Origin: Candidatus Accumulibacter necessarius
GTDB taxonomy: Bacteria; Pseudomonadota; Gammaproteobacteria; Burkholderiales; Rhodocyclaceae
DNA length: 64,000 nt
Assembly (NCBI GenBank): GCA_017302435.1
Contig: JAFLDL010000029.1
Location: 1 to 64,000 of the forward strand
Direction of reading: 5' to 3'
The first letter of the stretch is position 1. The number at the start of each line of letters is the position of its first letter. The notes beneath the pieces were generated by a model. It did no database searches, was not told the origin of the DNA, and saw only the letters and a list, made by a program, of their open reading frames with translations. Made by a program: the position numbers and the translations under genes. Shown piece after piece: positions 30,837 through 41,196 of the stretch.

Positions 30837-32098
30837 CAGCGGAACCCGAAATTCTCGAAGTGGATATGACGGGCTGTGATGCCCCGCCTGCGCAGAGCCT
30901 GCCTGACCGCGGCAACCATTCCCGGCGGTCCGCACAGATAGCACTCGACGCCGGCCAACTGACCTTGCGCGGGCAGGAACGAGTCGAGATTCGGCGGCTC
31001 GTTGCCACTCGCCAGCGCTTGCAGCGACAGCAATGGATCGCGTTCGGCCAGCTCGCGTAGTTCCGACAGGAAAGCGGCGTCACTCTCGGTGCGATAGAGA
31101 TAGACCAGGGTGGTCGGCTGGCTGACCTGAGCCGCCCGCAGCAGCGCCAGGAACGGCGTGATGCCGATACCGCCGGCCACCCACAGCTGCGCGGCCGCTG
31201 GCCGGTCGGCCAGGAAGGTGCCGAAGGCGCCATGCACCCGCGCCAGGACACCGGGCTCGATGGCCTGGATGCGTCGGGTGCAGTCGCCCAGCGCCTTGAC
31301 GCCGACCCGGATTGCATGGTCGGCAGCCATTGAACTGACGGTGAAAGGATGAAATTCGCCGCAACCCCGGAACGTCGGCCCGGCGAAGAAGGCGACCAGA
31401 ACGAACTGCCCGGCCGCTGCGGCAATCGGCTCTGCCAGAGGTTTGAGGGAGATTTCAACGATCCCGTCGGCAACCGGAGCGGCCGCCTGCACGAGGTACG
31501 GCCGGGCGGCCAGCCCGAAATCCTCCCCGAGCAGCCGCCAGCCAAGAAAAAGGCTGGCCAGTCCCAGAATCGGCAGGACCGGTTCTTCGATGCCGAGTTG
31601 CAGCAGGTGCCATAGCCCGAGCAGGACGCCGATCCCCAGCGAAACATGTAGCCAACGCCAGATCCGATAGGGAAGACGCGTCGCGAAAGTTGCCGCCAGG
31701 CCGAGCATCAGGAGCAGCAGCGAAAGCCAGCCCAGACCGACAGCCCAACCCTGGCTGAAAGGCGAAAGCGTCTGCCACGCCAGAAGGGGCGAATCGGGCC
31801 AGGCGTCGGCTGCCAGCACCAACGGATGCGCCAGCAGCAGAACGTACGCGGCCATACCGGCCCGGTGATGCCATTGGTACATCCTTTCCAGACCCCCCAG
31901 CCAGCGGGACAGCCAGGTTTCGCGCAGCATCAGCAGCAGGCTGGCGAGCAGCAGGCCGCAGCCTGCCCAGCCGAGGACAATGCCCAGACTGCGCGCCGCC
32001 GACAGCCCTTCCGGGAACGCCCAGTAGACCGGGCCTGCCGTCGCCGCGAGGACTAGCAGCGGAATCGACAACCAGCGAACGATGGATAGAGTGGGCAT
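30836..32098 (-). CDS. Ferric reductase-like flavocytochrome
   Basis: A 420-residue membrane oxidoreductase. Six helices carry paired histidines (MYQWHHRAGMAAYVLLLAHP and RWLHVSLGIGVLLGLWHLL), consistent with two b-type hemes of the ferric reductase transmembrane domain. The cytosolic half binds FAD (EFHPFTVSS) and NAD(P)H (GGIGITPFLALL, CYLCGPPGMV). It would move electrons from NAD(P)H across the membrane. It lies in a four-gene minus-strand cluster with a b5-like protein and a thioredoxin/DsbD fusion. The true electron acceptor is unknown. Confidence 0.85.
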   Translation of the reverse strand: MPTLSIVRWLSIPLLVLAATAGPVYWAFPEGLSAARSLGIVLGWAGCGLLLASLLLMLRETWLSRWLGGLERMYQWHHRAGMAAYVLLLAHPLVLAADAWPDSPLLAWQTLSPFSQGWAVGLGWLSLLLLMLGLAATFATRLPYRIWRWLHVSLGIGVLLGLWHLLQLGIEEPVLPILGLASLFLGWRLLGEDFGLAARPYLVQAAAPVADGIVEISLKPLAEPIAAAAGQFVLVAFFAGPTFRGCGEFHPFTVSSMAADHAIRVGVKALGDCTRRIQAIEPGVLARVHGAFGTFLADRPAAAQLWVAGGIGITPFLALLRAAQVSQPTTLVYLYRTESDAAFLSELRELAERDPLLSLQALASGNEPPNLDSFLPAQGQLAGVECYLCGPPGMVAAVRQALRRRGITARHIHFENFGFR

Positions 32099-32107
32099 AG
32101 GCAGTGA

Positions 32108-32431
32108 TCAATCGGCGCTCTGGCGAGAGTCCTCGACCGGCCGCAGGTGCTCGCAGATGTCGCGCCGTCCTTGCGGCAGCGCCAAGCCGCGCTGCCTGGC
32201 CCGCTCTTCCATGAGCTGGTGATGGCCGACCTGGTAGCTGCGGCACGCCTCGTAACTCGTGAAGCCACGAATTTTCGCTTGATGCTCGATCCGCTCCTCC
32301 GGCGTCATCAGCTGCCAGCCGCGGGTATTGCCCTCGCTGGCCCGCACGGGCCCACGGGCGTGGGCGTGGGCGGCCCCAGCGACAAACAGTAGCAGCGTGA
32401 TGATCAATCTCCTGTTCATTCGTGTGCGCAT
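32108..32431 (-). CDS. Small exported protein with two cysteines
   Basis: 107 residues with a signal peptide (about 1-24, ending AHAHA). The mature part, WQLMTPEERIEHQAKIRGF then YEACRSYQVGHHQLMEER, resembles small periplasmic proteins rich in Glu, His and Arg, with Cys at about residues 63 and 93. Function unknown; histidines and cysteines suggest metal or heme contact. It starts at ATG 32431 with AAGGGG upstream, between the thioredoxin/DsbD fusion and the reductase, which may mean a shared job. Confidence 0.65.
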   Translation of the reverse strand: MRTRMNRRLIITLLLFVAGAAHAHARGPVRASEGNTRGWQLMTPEERIEHQAKIRGFTSYEACRSYQVGHHQLMEERARQRGLALPQGRRDICEHLRPVEDSRQSAD

Positions 32432-32457
32432 CGCGAGCCCCTTCTGCGGGTCACCCG

Positions 32458-33759
32458 TCAGTTTTTCGCCCCCCACCCAGGCCCCGTCAGCCGATGGACC
32501 AGCCAGGCAATGCCCACCGAGCCGGTCAGCAGGGCCAGCGCCACGCGCAGGTCGTTGAGCGCCGCCGGGGCAACGACCAGCAGCACGCCCAGTGACAGCA
32601 TCATGATCCCCGAAAGCAGTTTGAGCAATCGCCCCTCGACTTCCGACAGTTTCCGCGAACCCAGGGTATAGGTAAAGATCAGGGTGATAACCATCAGCGG
32701 AATGACGTAGACCACGTTGTAAAGCGCCAGATAGGCGTAGTGCTGCCACGGCGGCAGGTCGGAAAGGGTCAGCAGCCGGGTGTAGACCATGGGGAATCCG
32801 GCCGTGCATAGCAACTCGTAGGAGTTGGCGGCGATAGCCAGGGCGATGGTCCCCAGCGTCAGGGCTGGCAGGCTGTCAGCTCGCAGCAGCCCGCGCACTC
32901 GCTGGTAGAGACCGGGCTTGGCAGAATCGGGAATGCTCAGCGAAACCCCCTGCTTGAACCAGAAGTAATCCTTGATGTTGATCAGCGCGATGACGATCGC
33001 CAGCATGCCAGCCAGGGTGGTGACCAGGGCGATCTCGCCCAGCCAGCGGAAGACGTTGAGCCAGGCGGCCATGAACAGGAAGTAGATGAGGCCGGAAAAA
33101 AACAGGAAGACGCTGCCGATGAACAGCATGCGCGCACGGCTGCCGGCATGGACCAGCAACGAGAGCAGAAACAGGAGAACGAAAAAGGCGCAGGGGTTGA
33201 AGGCATCCAGGCCGGCGATGACCAGGGTGAACACCGGCAGCGACCACTGGTCAGGAGTCATTCTGCCGAACCCGGGCAGGTCGAGGCCGGGCGCCGGCTG
33301 CGCTCCGGGGAGGGGATGATCGCCATGCTCCCCTGTTGCGGCCTGACGACACGACTGCAGGGCGTCTTCCAGGGCCCTGCCGCTGGTTTCCGGCCGGTCG
33401 AAACCAACCTCCATCCGGCCGCAGAACAGGAACGCCGGAACGCTGCTCGCGTCCTCCCCCAGCGACTCGGCGATCGTGACATAGCGGTCGGCAGCGTCCT
33501 GATCGGCGGTGAGGTCGTGGCTGTGGACGACCAGCCAGGCATGGCGTACCGGCAGCGCGTCAACGAATGGTCGGGCTGCCTGACAGTGCGGGCAGGTACG
33601 GGTCCAGAAGAAGTAGAGATGAACCCGGCGGGCACCGGTAGCGTCGTGGTCGATCCAGATCGGCGGCTCGGCGGCGGTTGCCATGGCGGCAATGGCAGCG
33701 AGAGCGAGCGCGCACAGCAGGCGGAGCAGCCTGCCCAGCGCCAGGCAGCGGAGGGTCAT
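32458..33759 (-). CDS. Thioredoxin-like domain fused to a DsbD/CcdA-type membrane protein
   Basis: A 433-residue protein. Residues 1-28 are a signal peptide; residues about 40-140 form a thioredoxin-fold domain with active site CPHC in FFWTRTCPHCQAARPF. The rest has about seven to eight helices with NPCAFFVLLFLLSLL and a second cysteine segment ANSYELLCTAGFP, matching the paired-Cys design of CcdA/DsbD thiol transporters. It probably passes electrons between cytosol and periplasm. I prefer ATG 33759 to TTG 33780. It heads the redox cluster upstream of the ferric reductase and lies near arsenic genes. Confidence 0.8.
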   Translation of the reverse strand: MTLRCLALGRLLRLLCALALAAIAAMATAAEPPIWIDHDATGARRVHLYFFWTRTCPHCQAARPFVDALPVRHAWLVVHSHDLTADQDAADRYVTIAESLGEDASSVPAFLFCGRMEVGFDRPETSGRALEDALQSCRQAATGEHGDHPLPGAQPAPGLDLPGFGRMTPDQWSLPVFTLVIAGLDAFNPCAFFVLLFLLSLLVHAGSRARMLFIGSVFLFFSGLIYFLFMAAWLNVFRWLGEIALVTTLAGMLAIVIALINIKDYFWFKQGVSLSIPDSAKPGLYQRVRGLLRADSLPALTLGTIALAIAANSYELLCTAGFPMVYTRLLTLSDLPPWQHYAYLALYNVVYVIPLMVITLIFTYTLGSRKLSEVEGRLLKLLSGIMMLSLGVLLVVAPAALNDLRVALALLTGSVGIAWLVHRLTGPGWGAKN

Positions 33760-33884
33760 GGTGATTTCCGGTGATGCCAAGTATGCCGAGTGCTATCCGG
33801 TGGCAAACGTCGATTCACCAACAGTCTACGGTCTGCCGGACTCGCTGCCAAGCCACTCGGCCGGCAAGACGCGAAGTTCGCCGC

Positions 33885-35138
33885 TCAGTTCCTTGCCGGC
33901 ACCGCTGGAAACCAGTGTGCGGTTCGCTTGCAGACCTCCACCAGCATCAGCATCACCGGCACTTCAATCAGCACGCCGACGACCGTCGCCAGCGCCGCCC
34001 CGGAAGACAGGCCGAACAACATCACCGACGTGGCAATCGCGACTTCAAAGTGATTCGATGCGCCGATCATCGCTGCTGGCGCCGCATCCGCATAGGCGAG
34101 CCGCAGCCAGCGTGCCAGCCCGTACCCGAGAGCAAAGATGAACACGGTCTGCAGGAACAGCGGGATCGCGATCCAGACGATGGTCAGCGGGTTGGCGACG
34201 ATCACCTCGCCCTTGAAGGAGAACAGCAGCACCAGGGTGATCAGCAGGGCGACGATGGTGATCGGGGTGAGAATGTGCAGAAAGCGTTCCTTGAACCAGG
34301 TTTCGCCTTTCGCCAGGATGATCCATTTACGGGACAGGTAGCCGGCAACCAGCGGCAAGGCGACGTAGATGCCGATCGACAGCAGCAGCGCCTGCCACGG
34401 CACCGGCAGGCGACCGACGCCCAGCAGGAAACCGCCAAGCACGCCGTAGAGCAGGAGCATGGTGAGCGAGTTGATCGCCACCATGACCAGCGTCAGTCCG
34501 TCGTTACCGCGCGCCAGATAGCCCCAGACCAGCACCATCGCCGTGCACGGGGCGACGCCAAGCAGGATGCAGCCGGCGAGATAGCTGCGCCAGAGTGGCA
34601 CTTCGAGCATCTTCACGCCCTCATGCAGCACCACGACGCCAGCCCCGTGCGTGGCGCCCGGCGGCAGGTCGAGGCCGAAGGGCAGCTTGACCAGATCGAC
34701 CGCCTCCTCACCGATCAGCGCCCGAAACACGACGCCAAGGAAGAGGAAAGCGATGGCATACATCGTGAAGGGCTTCACCGCCCAGTTGACGAACAGCGTC
34801 AGCAACACCGGCTTGCCACTGCGTCCCGCCTGGATCACCGAGGCAAAGTCAATCTTGACCATGATCGGGTACATCATGAAGAAGAGGCAGACGGCAATCG
34901 GGATCGACACCACCGGCGCGCCGTCCACGTACACCGCCATGCGGTCGAGCGATTGGGCCATCTCGGGTGCAATCTTGCCGAGCAGGATCCCGCCGACGAT
35001 GCAGAGAACGACCCAAAGGCTCAGGTAGCGCTCGAAGAGGCTCTTCATCCTGCGGGGTTCGGCGCTTGGTTCGCTGGCGCGGGCAGCGGGGAATGCATTG
35101 CTCATGTCGATTGGGGCGGGTCGAGGCCGGTCAGCCAT
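33885..35138 (-). CDS. acr3: Arsenite efflux transporter, ACR3 family
   Basis: Acr3 exports arsenite using the proton gradient. The 417-residue protein has ten membrane segments, with the conserved cysteine in [13 protein letters not shown] (about residue 195) and [14 protein letters not shown] near residue 95. About 30 residues precede the canonical core start [15 protein letters not shown] 35105 is an alternative start. It follows arsR after a 60-base gap in which an imperfect repeat ATACT...AGTAT lies, and is presumably controlled by arsR. Confidence 0.93.
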   Translation of the reverse strand: MADRPRPAPIDMSNAFPAARASEPSAEPRRMKSLFERYLSLWVVLCIVGGILLGKIAPEMAQSLDRMAVYVDGAPVVSIPIAVCLFFMMYPIMVKIDFASVIQAGRSGKPVLLTLFVNWAVKPFTMYAIAFLFLGVVFRALIGEEAVDLVKLPFGLDLPPGATHGAGVVVLHEGVKMLEVPLWRSYLAGCILLGVAPCTAMVLVWGYLARGNDGLTLVMVAINSLTMLLLYGVLGGFLLGVGRLPVPWQALLLSIGIYVALPLVAGYLSRKWIILAKGETWFKERFLHILTPITIVALLITLVLLFSFKGEVIVANPLTIVWIAIPLFLQTVFIFALGYGLARWLRLAYADAAPAAMIGASNHFEVAIATSVMLFGLSSGAALATVVGVLIEVPVMLMLVEVCKRTAHWFPAVPARN

Positions 35139-35198
35139 CAATCGACTCAGGATACTACATTTCCAGTATTATCAAAACTAAAATCTGGCAGCGAACAA

Positions 35199-35534
35199 TC
35201 AGCCGGGAGAATCGACGGCCTGCAGCGCGCGGGGCTTGCAGATCTCCGGATGCCCGCCGCAGCAGTTGTCGGTCAGGAAACCGACCAACGCATCGATTCG
35301 CTCCATCGAAGCATGACAGCGCACAAAGCGACCTTCCTGGACGGTACTGATCAGACCGGCGTGGGTGAGCGCCTTGAGGTGGAAGGACAGGGTCGGCGCG
35401 GGCAATTGCAGCCGCTCGGCAATCAGGCCCACGGTCAGGCCGGCAGGCGCGTTCTGTACGAGCAGTCGGAAAATCGCGAGGCGACTGTCTTGTGCCAGCG
35501 CGGCGAGCGCGGCCACGGCATCGGTATTTGTCAT
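35199..35534 (-). CDS. arsR: ArsR family arsenic-responsive repressor
   Basis: A 111-residue winged-helix repressor that leaves its operator when arsenite binds. The DNA-reading region is LPAPTLSFHLKALTHAGLI. The C-terminal DNCCGGHPEICKP carries a Cys-Cys pair plus another Cys, a known arsenite-binding pattern. Start ATG 35534 has GGAAGG just before it, unusually close. An inverted repeat directly upstream suggests autoregulation; acr3 follows, gap-arsJ lies divergently after a stretch of debris. Confidence 0.95.
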   Translation of the reverse strand: MTNTDAVAALAALAQDSRLAIFRLLVQNAPAGLTVGLIAERLQLPAPTLSFHLKALTHAGLISTVQEGRFVRCHASMERIDALVGFLTDNCCGGHPEICKPRALQAVDSPG

Positions 35535-35538
35535 CCTT

Positions 35539-35559
35539 CCAACAATACCGAAATATTGG
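35539..35559. promoter_or_regulatory. Probable ArsR operator at arsR
   Basis: CAATA at 35543-35547 and TATTG at 35554-35558 form an inverted repeat around CCGAAA, enclosed by CCAA/TTGG. The site abuts the arsR start. The CAATA-NN-GAAA core recurs upstream of gap at 36862. Confidence 0.5.
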
Positions 35560-35701
35560 CCAGCCAGCAAAGCGTTTGCGCTCCAGACAGCCATCCACCT
35601 CCGCAAGCGAGTCGAAAGACCGACATCCGACGGGGCCACCTCGGTCTGGACGAAAAATAAACTAGACCGGTCCAACCAACCCGGTGATTACGGAGACTGC
35701 A

Positions 35702-35918
35702 ATGCAAACCGTCAGTTTGTTTGATGCCAAGACGCACTTGTCGCGCCCGGTCGACGAGATCGTCATTTCGCGCTACGGCAAGCCGGTGGCGCGGCTGCTT
35801 CCCATTCCAGCCGATGCGACGCGGCACATCGGCATCGCCAGGGGCGTATTTGACATTCCCGAGGACATCGACGAACACAATGCCCGAGGTCGCCAGCGTC
35901 TTCCTGGGCAAAGGCTGA
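35702..35918 (+). pseudogene. Degenerate Phd/YefM-type antitoxin
   Basis: The frame starts MQTVSLFDAKTHLSR and continues DEIVISRYGKPVARLLPIP and GVFDIPEDIDEHNA, an antitoxin layout, but appears to lack a stretch between HLSR and DEIVI. An extra C in AATGCCCGAGG at about 35880-35885 shifts the frame: the expected end EVASVFLGKG-stop is read only in another frame, ending at 35918. As it stands the frame runs on into the toxin remnant. Probably inactive. Confidence 0.7.
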
Positions 35919-35920
35919 GC

Positions 35921-36035
35921 ATGCAGTTGCTTCTGGATACACAAATCGCGCTTTGGGCGCTGACGAGGTCGAAACGTCAGAGCAAGACCGCAGGCTATCT
36001 AATCGAGGAACCCACGAACGAGGCCTCATCGCCCC
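35921..36035 (+). pseudogene. Truncated VapC-type PIN-domain toxin
   Basis: MQLLLDTQIALWALT is a PIN-domain N-terminus (the aspartate that binds metal is present; the usual His after DT is Gln). Similarity ends at about codon 35, where the strand becomes the antisense of the DUF4276 gene on the other strand. Roughly the last two thirds are missing, so no active nuclease is expected. Confidence 0.65.
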
Positions 36036-36629
36036 TGTTAATGCGAAGGCCATCTGCCTTGCCCACTCGCTGCAGAGCTTCCGAAAAGATCGGCTGCGGG
36101 CGAATGCCTGCTGCAGGTCCCTGCGAGCCGAAAAAGCCGGCTGGTCGGTCGTTTCCCCGTAACTGCCGCCGCACCTGTGCGCCTTGATGCACCCCTTGGC
36201 GTTGCGCGGACCTTCGGCATCAATCGCTTCAGCAGGCTTGAATGCGAAACCGCGTTGGCCAGCGAGCGATTCAGCTGCCGCGATGAACCAGGCCTCGTAT
36301 TCCCTGTTGGCCAGTACGACCGACACCCGGTGGTGCGGAACGTACGCAGTTGCTCGCTCGAGAATCTGTTTCCCCAACTCAGCCGGACAGTCATCATCGG
36401 CGTCGAGCAGCACGAGAATCCAGCCCTGTTCGCCACACTTGGCGGCTGCCAGCAGCAAGTGCCGGCGGAATTCATCGTCCCGATTCAGGAATCGATCCCG
36501 ATGAACGCGAATCGGCGGCAGCGCCTGCAAATGGACATCCGGAGTGCGCCAGGCGTTGATCCGTCGCAGCAGAATCGGCAGCGCGGCCACCTCGCCGGCG
36601 CCCTCGACGATCGCGGCGACCGCAATCAC
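36035..36629 (-). pseudogene. DUF4276 family protein with a lost or fused C-terminus
   Basis: From GTG 36629 the frame reads IAVAAIVEGAGEVAALPILLRR, LVLLDADDDCPAELG, REYEAWFIAAAESL and SYGETTDQPAFSARRDL, matching the Toprim-like DUF4276 proteins that sit with an AAA ATPase. After about RSRSFRKLCSEWARQ the frame runs without a stop into the antisense of the vapC remnant and ends at 35763. The catalytic-looking parts are present, but the natural end seems lost. DUF4276 genes are often in defence-type contexts; here the partner ATPase is gone. Confidence 0.6.
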
Positions 36630-36775
36630 GGCTCGACCTCGCCAAACAGATCGGCCTGTTCCTGTTCCTGGGCAGCAAGCACCGCCCGGTCCGGAGCCAG
36701 TTGATTCAGTCGCAGGAGTTCCCCGGCCGAAAGAAGCTCGGCGCGCATGACCACGCGGGTCACCGCCCTCGGAAA
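36626..36775 (-). pseudogene. C-terminal remnant of an AAA ATPase partner of DUF4276
   Basis: About 50 codons remain (…ELLSAGELLRLNQLAPDRAVLAAQEQEQ), ending in TGA that overlaps the DUF4276 start as GTGA, the usual coupling of such pairs. A TAG at 36776-36778 closes the frame upstream, and no ATPase motifs are left. Identification rests on overlap and position, so it is tentative. Confidence 0.4.
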
Positions 36776-36838
36776 CTACCGCGAGCAAGGCATCAGCACT
36801 GGACTCCTGATGTCGGCTGTGAGTGGCGAAAAGAGCAG

Positions 36839-36873
36839 TTTACAAATTTCAATGTTTCTAGCAATATAGAAAC
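36839..36873 (+). promoter_or_regulatory. Promoter/ArsR-type operator of gap-arsJ
   Basis: GTTTCTA (36854-36860) and TAGAAAC (36867-36873) form a perfect 7-base inverted repeat around GCAATA. A TTTACA at 36839 could be the -35, with a -10 inside or just beyond the repeat, so a bound repressor would block it. The CAATA-NN-GAAA core resembles the arsR operator. Confidence 0.5.
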
Positions 36874-36963
36874 GTATATCAGCGTGACGCCGGTCGCGGC
36901 GTTCAATTCTTCGGCTCGCTGGGCGTCCAGCCGGGCACCACTCACCATTCGGAGGAACGAGAA

Positions 36964-37974
36964 ATGACGGTCAAGGTTGGCATCAACGGTTTCGGTCGCA
37001 TCGGCAGACTGGCGCTGCGCGCAGCGTGGGACTACCCGGAGCTGGAGTTCGTACATATCAACGAACCGAACGGGCCAGTCGATTCCGCGGCGCACCTGCT
37101 CGAATTCGATTCTGTGCATCGCCGCTGGCCGCATGAAGTTGGCGTCAGCAACGGGCGGATGGTGATCGACGGCAAGACGATTGGCTACAGCACCGCCAAG
37201 GATGTTGCTGGTGGTCCGTGGGGCGAGGCCGGCGTGGACATCGTTCTCGAAGCCAGCGGCAAGTGGCGCACGGTGGAGGAACTGTCACCCTACCTGGCGG
37301 CGGGCGTGAAAAAAGTGATCGTCGCCGCGCCGGTCAAGGGCGGCGATACGCTGAACATCGTCATGGGCGTCAATGACCAGCTCTACGACCCGGCCCGTGA
37401 CCATATCGTCACAGCGGCATCGTGCACCACCAACTGCCTGGCACCGGTGGTCAAGGTCGTACACGAGGCGATCGGCATTTCGCACGGCATGATCACCACC
37501 ATCCACAGTTCGACCAACACCCAGAGCGTGCACGACCAGATGCACAAGGACCTGCGTCGCGCGCGCGCTTCGAGCCTATCGCTGGTGCCGACGACAACCG
37601 GTTCGGCGACGGCGATCTCGCTGATCTTCCCGGAACTGAAGGGCAAACTCGACGGCCACGCAGTGCGTGTGCCGCTGCTCAACGCGTCGCTTACCGACTG
37701 CGTTTTCGAGATGCAGCGTCCAACGACGGTCGAAGAGGTCAATGGCCTGCTCAAGGCGGCGGCCGCAGGGGCTCTCAAGGGGATCCTCGGCTACGAAGAG
37801 CGGCCTCTGGTATCGATGGACTACTGCGGCGATCCGCGCTCGTCGATCGTCGATGCGGCGCACACCCTGGTCATCAACGGTACGATGGTCAAGATCTACG
37901 CCTGGTACGACAACGAATGGGGTTACGCCAACCGCTACGTCGAACTGGCGTGCAAGCTGGCGGCGTCGCTGTAA
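36964..37974 (+). CDS. gap: ArsJ-associated glyceraldehyde-3-phosphate dehydrogenase
   Basis: A 336-residue GAPDH. The NAD fold [14 protein letters not shown] is at residues 6-19 and the catalytic cysteine is in [10 protein letters not shown] near residue 155. It sits directly before arsJ under an ArsR-like operator. In such pairs the enzyme uses arsenate in place of phosphate to make unstable 1-arseno-3-phosphoglycerate, which ArsJ exports; so this is a resistance gene rather than the housekeeping GAPDH. An AGGAACGAG site precedes ATG 36964. Confidence 0.93.
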   Translation: MTVKVGINGFGRIGRLALRAAWDYPELEFVHINEPNGPVDSAAHLLEFDSVHRRWPHEVGVSNGRMVIDGKTIGYSTAKDVAGGPWGEAGVDIVLEASGKWRTVEELSPYLAAGVKKVIVAAPVKGGDTLNIVMGVNDQLYDPARDHIVTAASCTTNCLAPVVKVVHEAIGISHGMITTIHSSTNTQSVHDQMHKDLRRARASSLSLVPTTTGSATAISLIFPELKGKLDGHAVRVPLLNASLTDCVFEMQRPTTVEEVNGLLKAAAAGALKGILGYEERPLVSMDYCGDPRSSIVDAAHTLVINGTMVKIYAWYDNEWGYANRYVELACKLAASL

Positions 37975-38066
37975 ACACGCTTCGGTCGATTGGTGTCGCC
38001 GGGGCCGTCGCCGTTGCGGAGCGGCCAATGGCCTCGCTGCACTGGCACCCTTGTTGAAGGAAGAAC

Positions 38067-39365
38067 ATGAGCGATCCCTCCGCCGAGAAAACGACCGTTG
38101 CGCGTACCGGCCTGCGCAACTATGTGCTGGTCACCGCCGCCTACTGGTCCGATACCGTGACCGATGGCGCCACCCGCATGCTGGTCCTGTTCTATTTCTA
38201 CAACCTCGGTTACACACCGCTTGCGGTGGCGTCGCTGTTCATCTTCTATGAAGTCTTCGGCATCCTGACCAACCTCTTCGGTGGCTACATCGGCGCCCGT
38301 TTCGGGCTCAAGACGACGCTGTTCATCGGGCTCGGGACGCAGATCGTGGCGCTGTCGATGCTCGCCTTTGCCCCCCAGGCCTGGCTGATCGTCGCCTGGG
38401 TCATGGCCTCGCAGGCACTGAGCGGGATCGCCAAGGACATGACCAAGATGAGCTCGAAGAGCGCGGTCAAGCTGATCGTTCCCGAGAATGCCTCGGCGAC
38501 ACTCTACCGCTGGGTGTCGATCCTGACCGGGTCGAAGAATGCACTCAAAGGGGTGGGCTTTTTCCTCGGCGGTCTGCTGCTGACCCTGCTCGACTTCCAG
38601 ACAGCGCTCAAGCTGCTGGTCGCACTGGTCGGCACGACGCTGCTCCTGACGGCCATCCTGATGCGCGGCGGCCTCGGCCAGGCCAACAAGAAGGCCAAGT
38701 TCGGGCAGATGTTCTCGCGCAACGGTGCGGTCAACAAGCTCGCCGCGGCGAGGATCTTCCTGTTCGGTGCGCGTGACGTCTGGTTCGTCGTCGGTCTGCC
38801 GGTCTTTCTCTCGACCGTTCTCGGCTGGACTTTCTGGCAGTCCGGCGGCTTTCTCGCGGTGTGGGTAATCGGTTACGGCATCGTCCAGGCGGCGACGCCC
38901 GGCCTGCTGCGCAGCCGCGTCGAGGAGCGCCGCGAGCCCGATGGGCGAACGGCGACGATTCTCGCCTTCGTCCTCGCCGCGCTGCCGGCCGGCATCGCCC
39001 TCGCTCTCAGCGCCGGAGTGTCGCCAGGCATCGTCGTGGTGGCCGGACTGATCATCTTCGGGGCAGTTTTTGCCTTGAACTCGGCCGTGCACTCCTACCT
39101 GATTCTTGCCTACACCGACAGCGACAAGGTCGCGATGAGCGTCGGCTTTTACTACATGGCCAACGCTACCGGTCGCCTCGCCGGCACGGTGCTGTCCGGG
39201 GCCCTCTATCAGTGGGGTCTGCAGAGCGGACCGAGCAACGGTCTGATCGCCTGCCTGTGGGCATCGTCGGCCCTCGTCCTCGTCGCCGGCCTCCTGTCGC
39301 TGCTGCTGCCACGCAACCTCGGACCGAGGAGCAAGCCGATCAAGATCGACGATCTCGGCGATTAG
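38067..39365 (+). CDS. arsJ: Organoarsenical efflux MFS transporter ArsJ
   Basis: A 432-residue major facilitator with about 12 membrane segments. The segments YWSDTVTDGATRMLVLFYFY and ASQALSGIAKDMTKMSSKSAVK are characteristic of ArsJ, which exports 1-arseno-3-phosphoglycerate. It follows gap after 92 bases with AGGAAG before the ATG, and is the last gene before a terminator that also serves eno. Together with acr3 it gives resistance to both arsenate and arsenite. Confidence 0.92.
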   Translation: MSDPSAEKTTVARTGLRNYVLVTAAYWSDTVTDGATRMLVLFYFYNLGYTPLAVASLFIFYEVFGILTNLFGGYIGARFGLKTTLFIGLGTQIVALSMLAFAPQAWLIVAWVMASQALSGIAKDMTKMSSKSAVKLIVPENASATLYRWVSILTGSKNALKGVGFFLGGLLLTLLDFQTALKLLVALVGTTLLLTAILMRGGLGQANKKAKFGQMFSRNGAVNKLAAARIFLFGARDVWFVVGLPVFLSTVLGWTFWQSGGFLAVWVIGYGIVQAATPGLLRSRVEERREPDGRTATILAFVLAALPAGIALALSAGVSPGIVVVAGLIIFGAVFALNSAVHSYLILAYTDSDKVAMSVGFYYMANATGRLAGTVLSGALYQWGLQSGPSNGLIACLWASSALVLVAGLLSLLLPRNLGPRSKPIKIDDLGD

Positions 39366-39489
39366 CGCAGGCAGCGTGGCAAAGGCGGCGACTTTCGGCT
39401 GCGCATCGAGTCGCTGCGTCAAGCGCACGCGCGCAAGTCCGCCTTCATCAAACGGCCAGACAAGGCGGGTTTGTAATGGACCGGAGCGA

Positions 39490-39524
39490 AAATAAAAAAA
39501 GGCATCGCCGCAGCGATGCCTTTT
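39490..39524. terminator. Bidirectional terminator between arsJ and eno
   Basis: Arms GGCATCGC (39501-39508) and GCGATGCC (39513-39520) enclose a CGCA loop. On the minus strand seven T residues and then ATTTT follow, giving a strong terminator for eno. On the plus strand only TTTT follows, a weaker stop for arsJ. Confidence 0.88.
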
Positions 39525-39542
39525 CCTGTCTTGCGGCGCAGT

Positions 39543-41030
<1,488 letters not shown>

Positions 41031-41196
41031 TCACGCGGCGCAATGCTTGATGAGCGGGAAAACACCCTGGTTCGGCAATATATTCGGACGAGCAAAGGTC
41101 GTCCGCCGATCCGGTCCGGATCAAGTCACTTTGCCTGCCGAATCCGGGAAGCAGCGGCAGGATGGCTGATCCCGCAGCGAATCCTGCCGCGCGCGG

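Noticed and set aside
33771-35660. 629-codon plus-strand frame opposite acr3 and arsR
   Set aside because: It is the antisense of two recognisable genes, has Arg/Gln/His-rich composition and no known motif. Long antisense frames are common in such high-GC DNA.
37935-39428. 497-codon minus-strand frame opposite arsJ
   Set aside because: Antisense shadow rich in Arg, Gln and Glu; arsJ is the coding strand.
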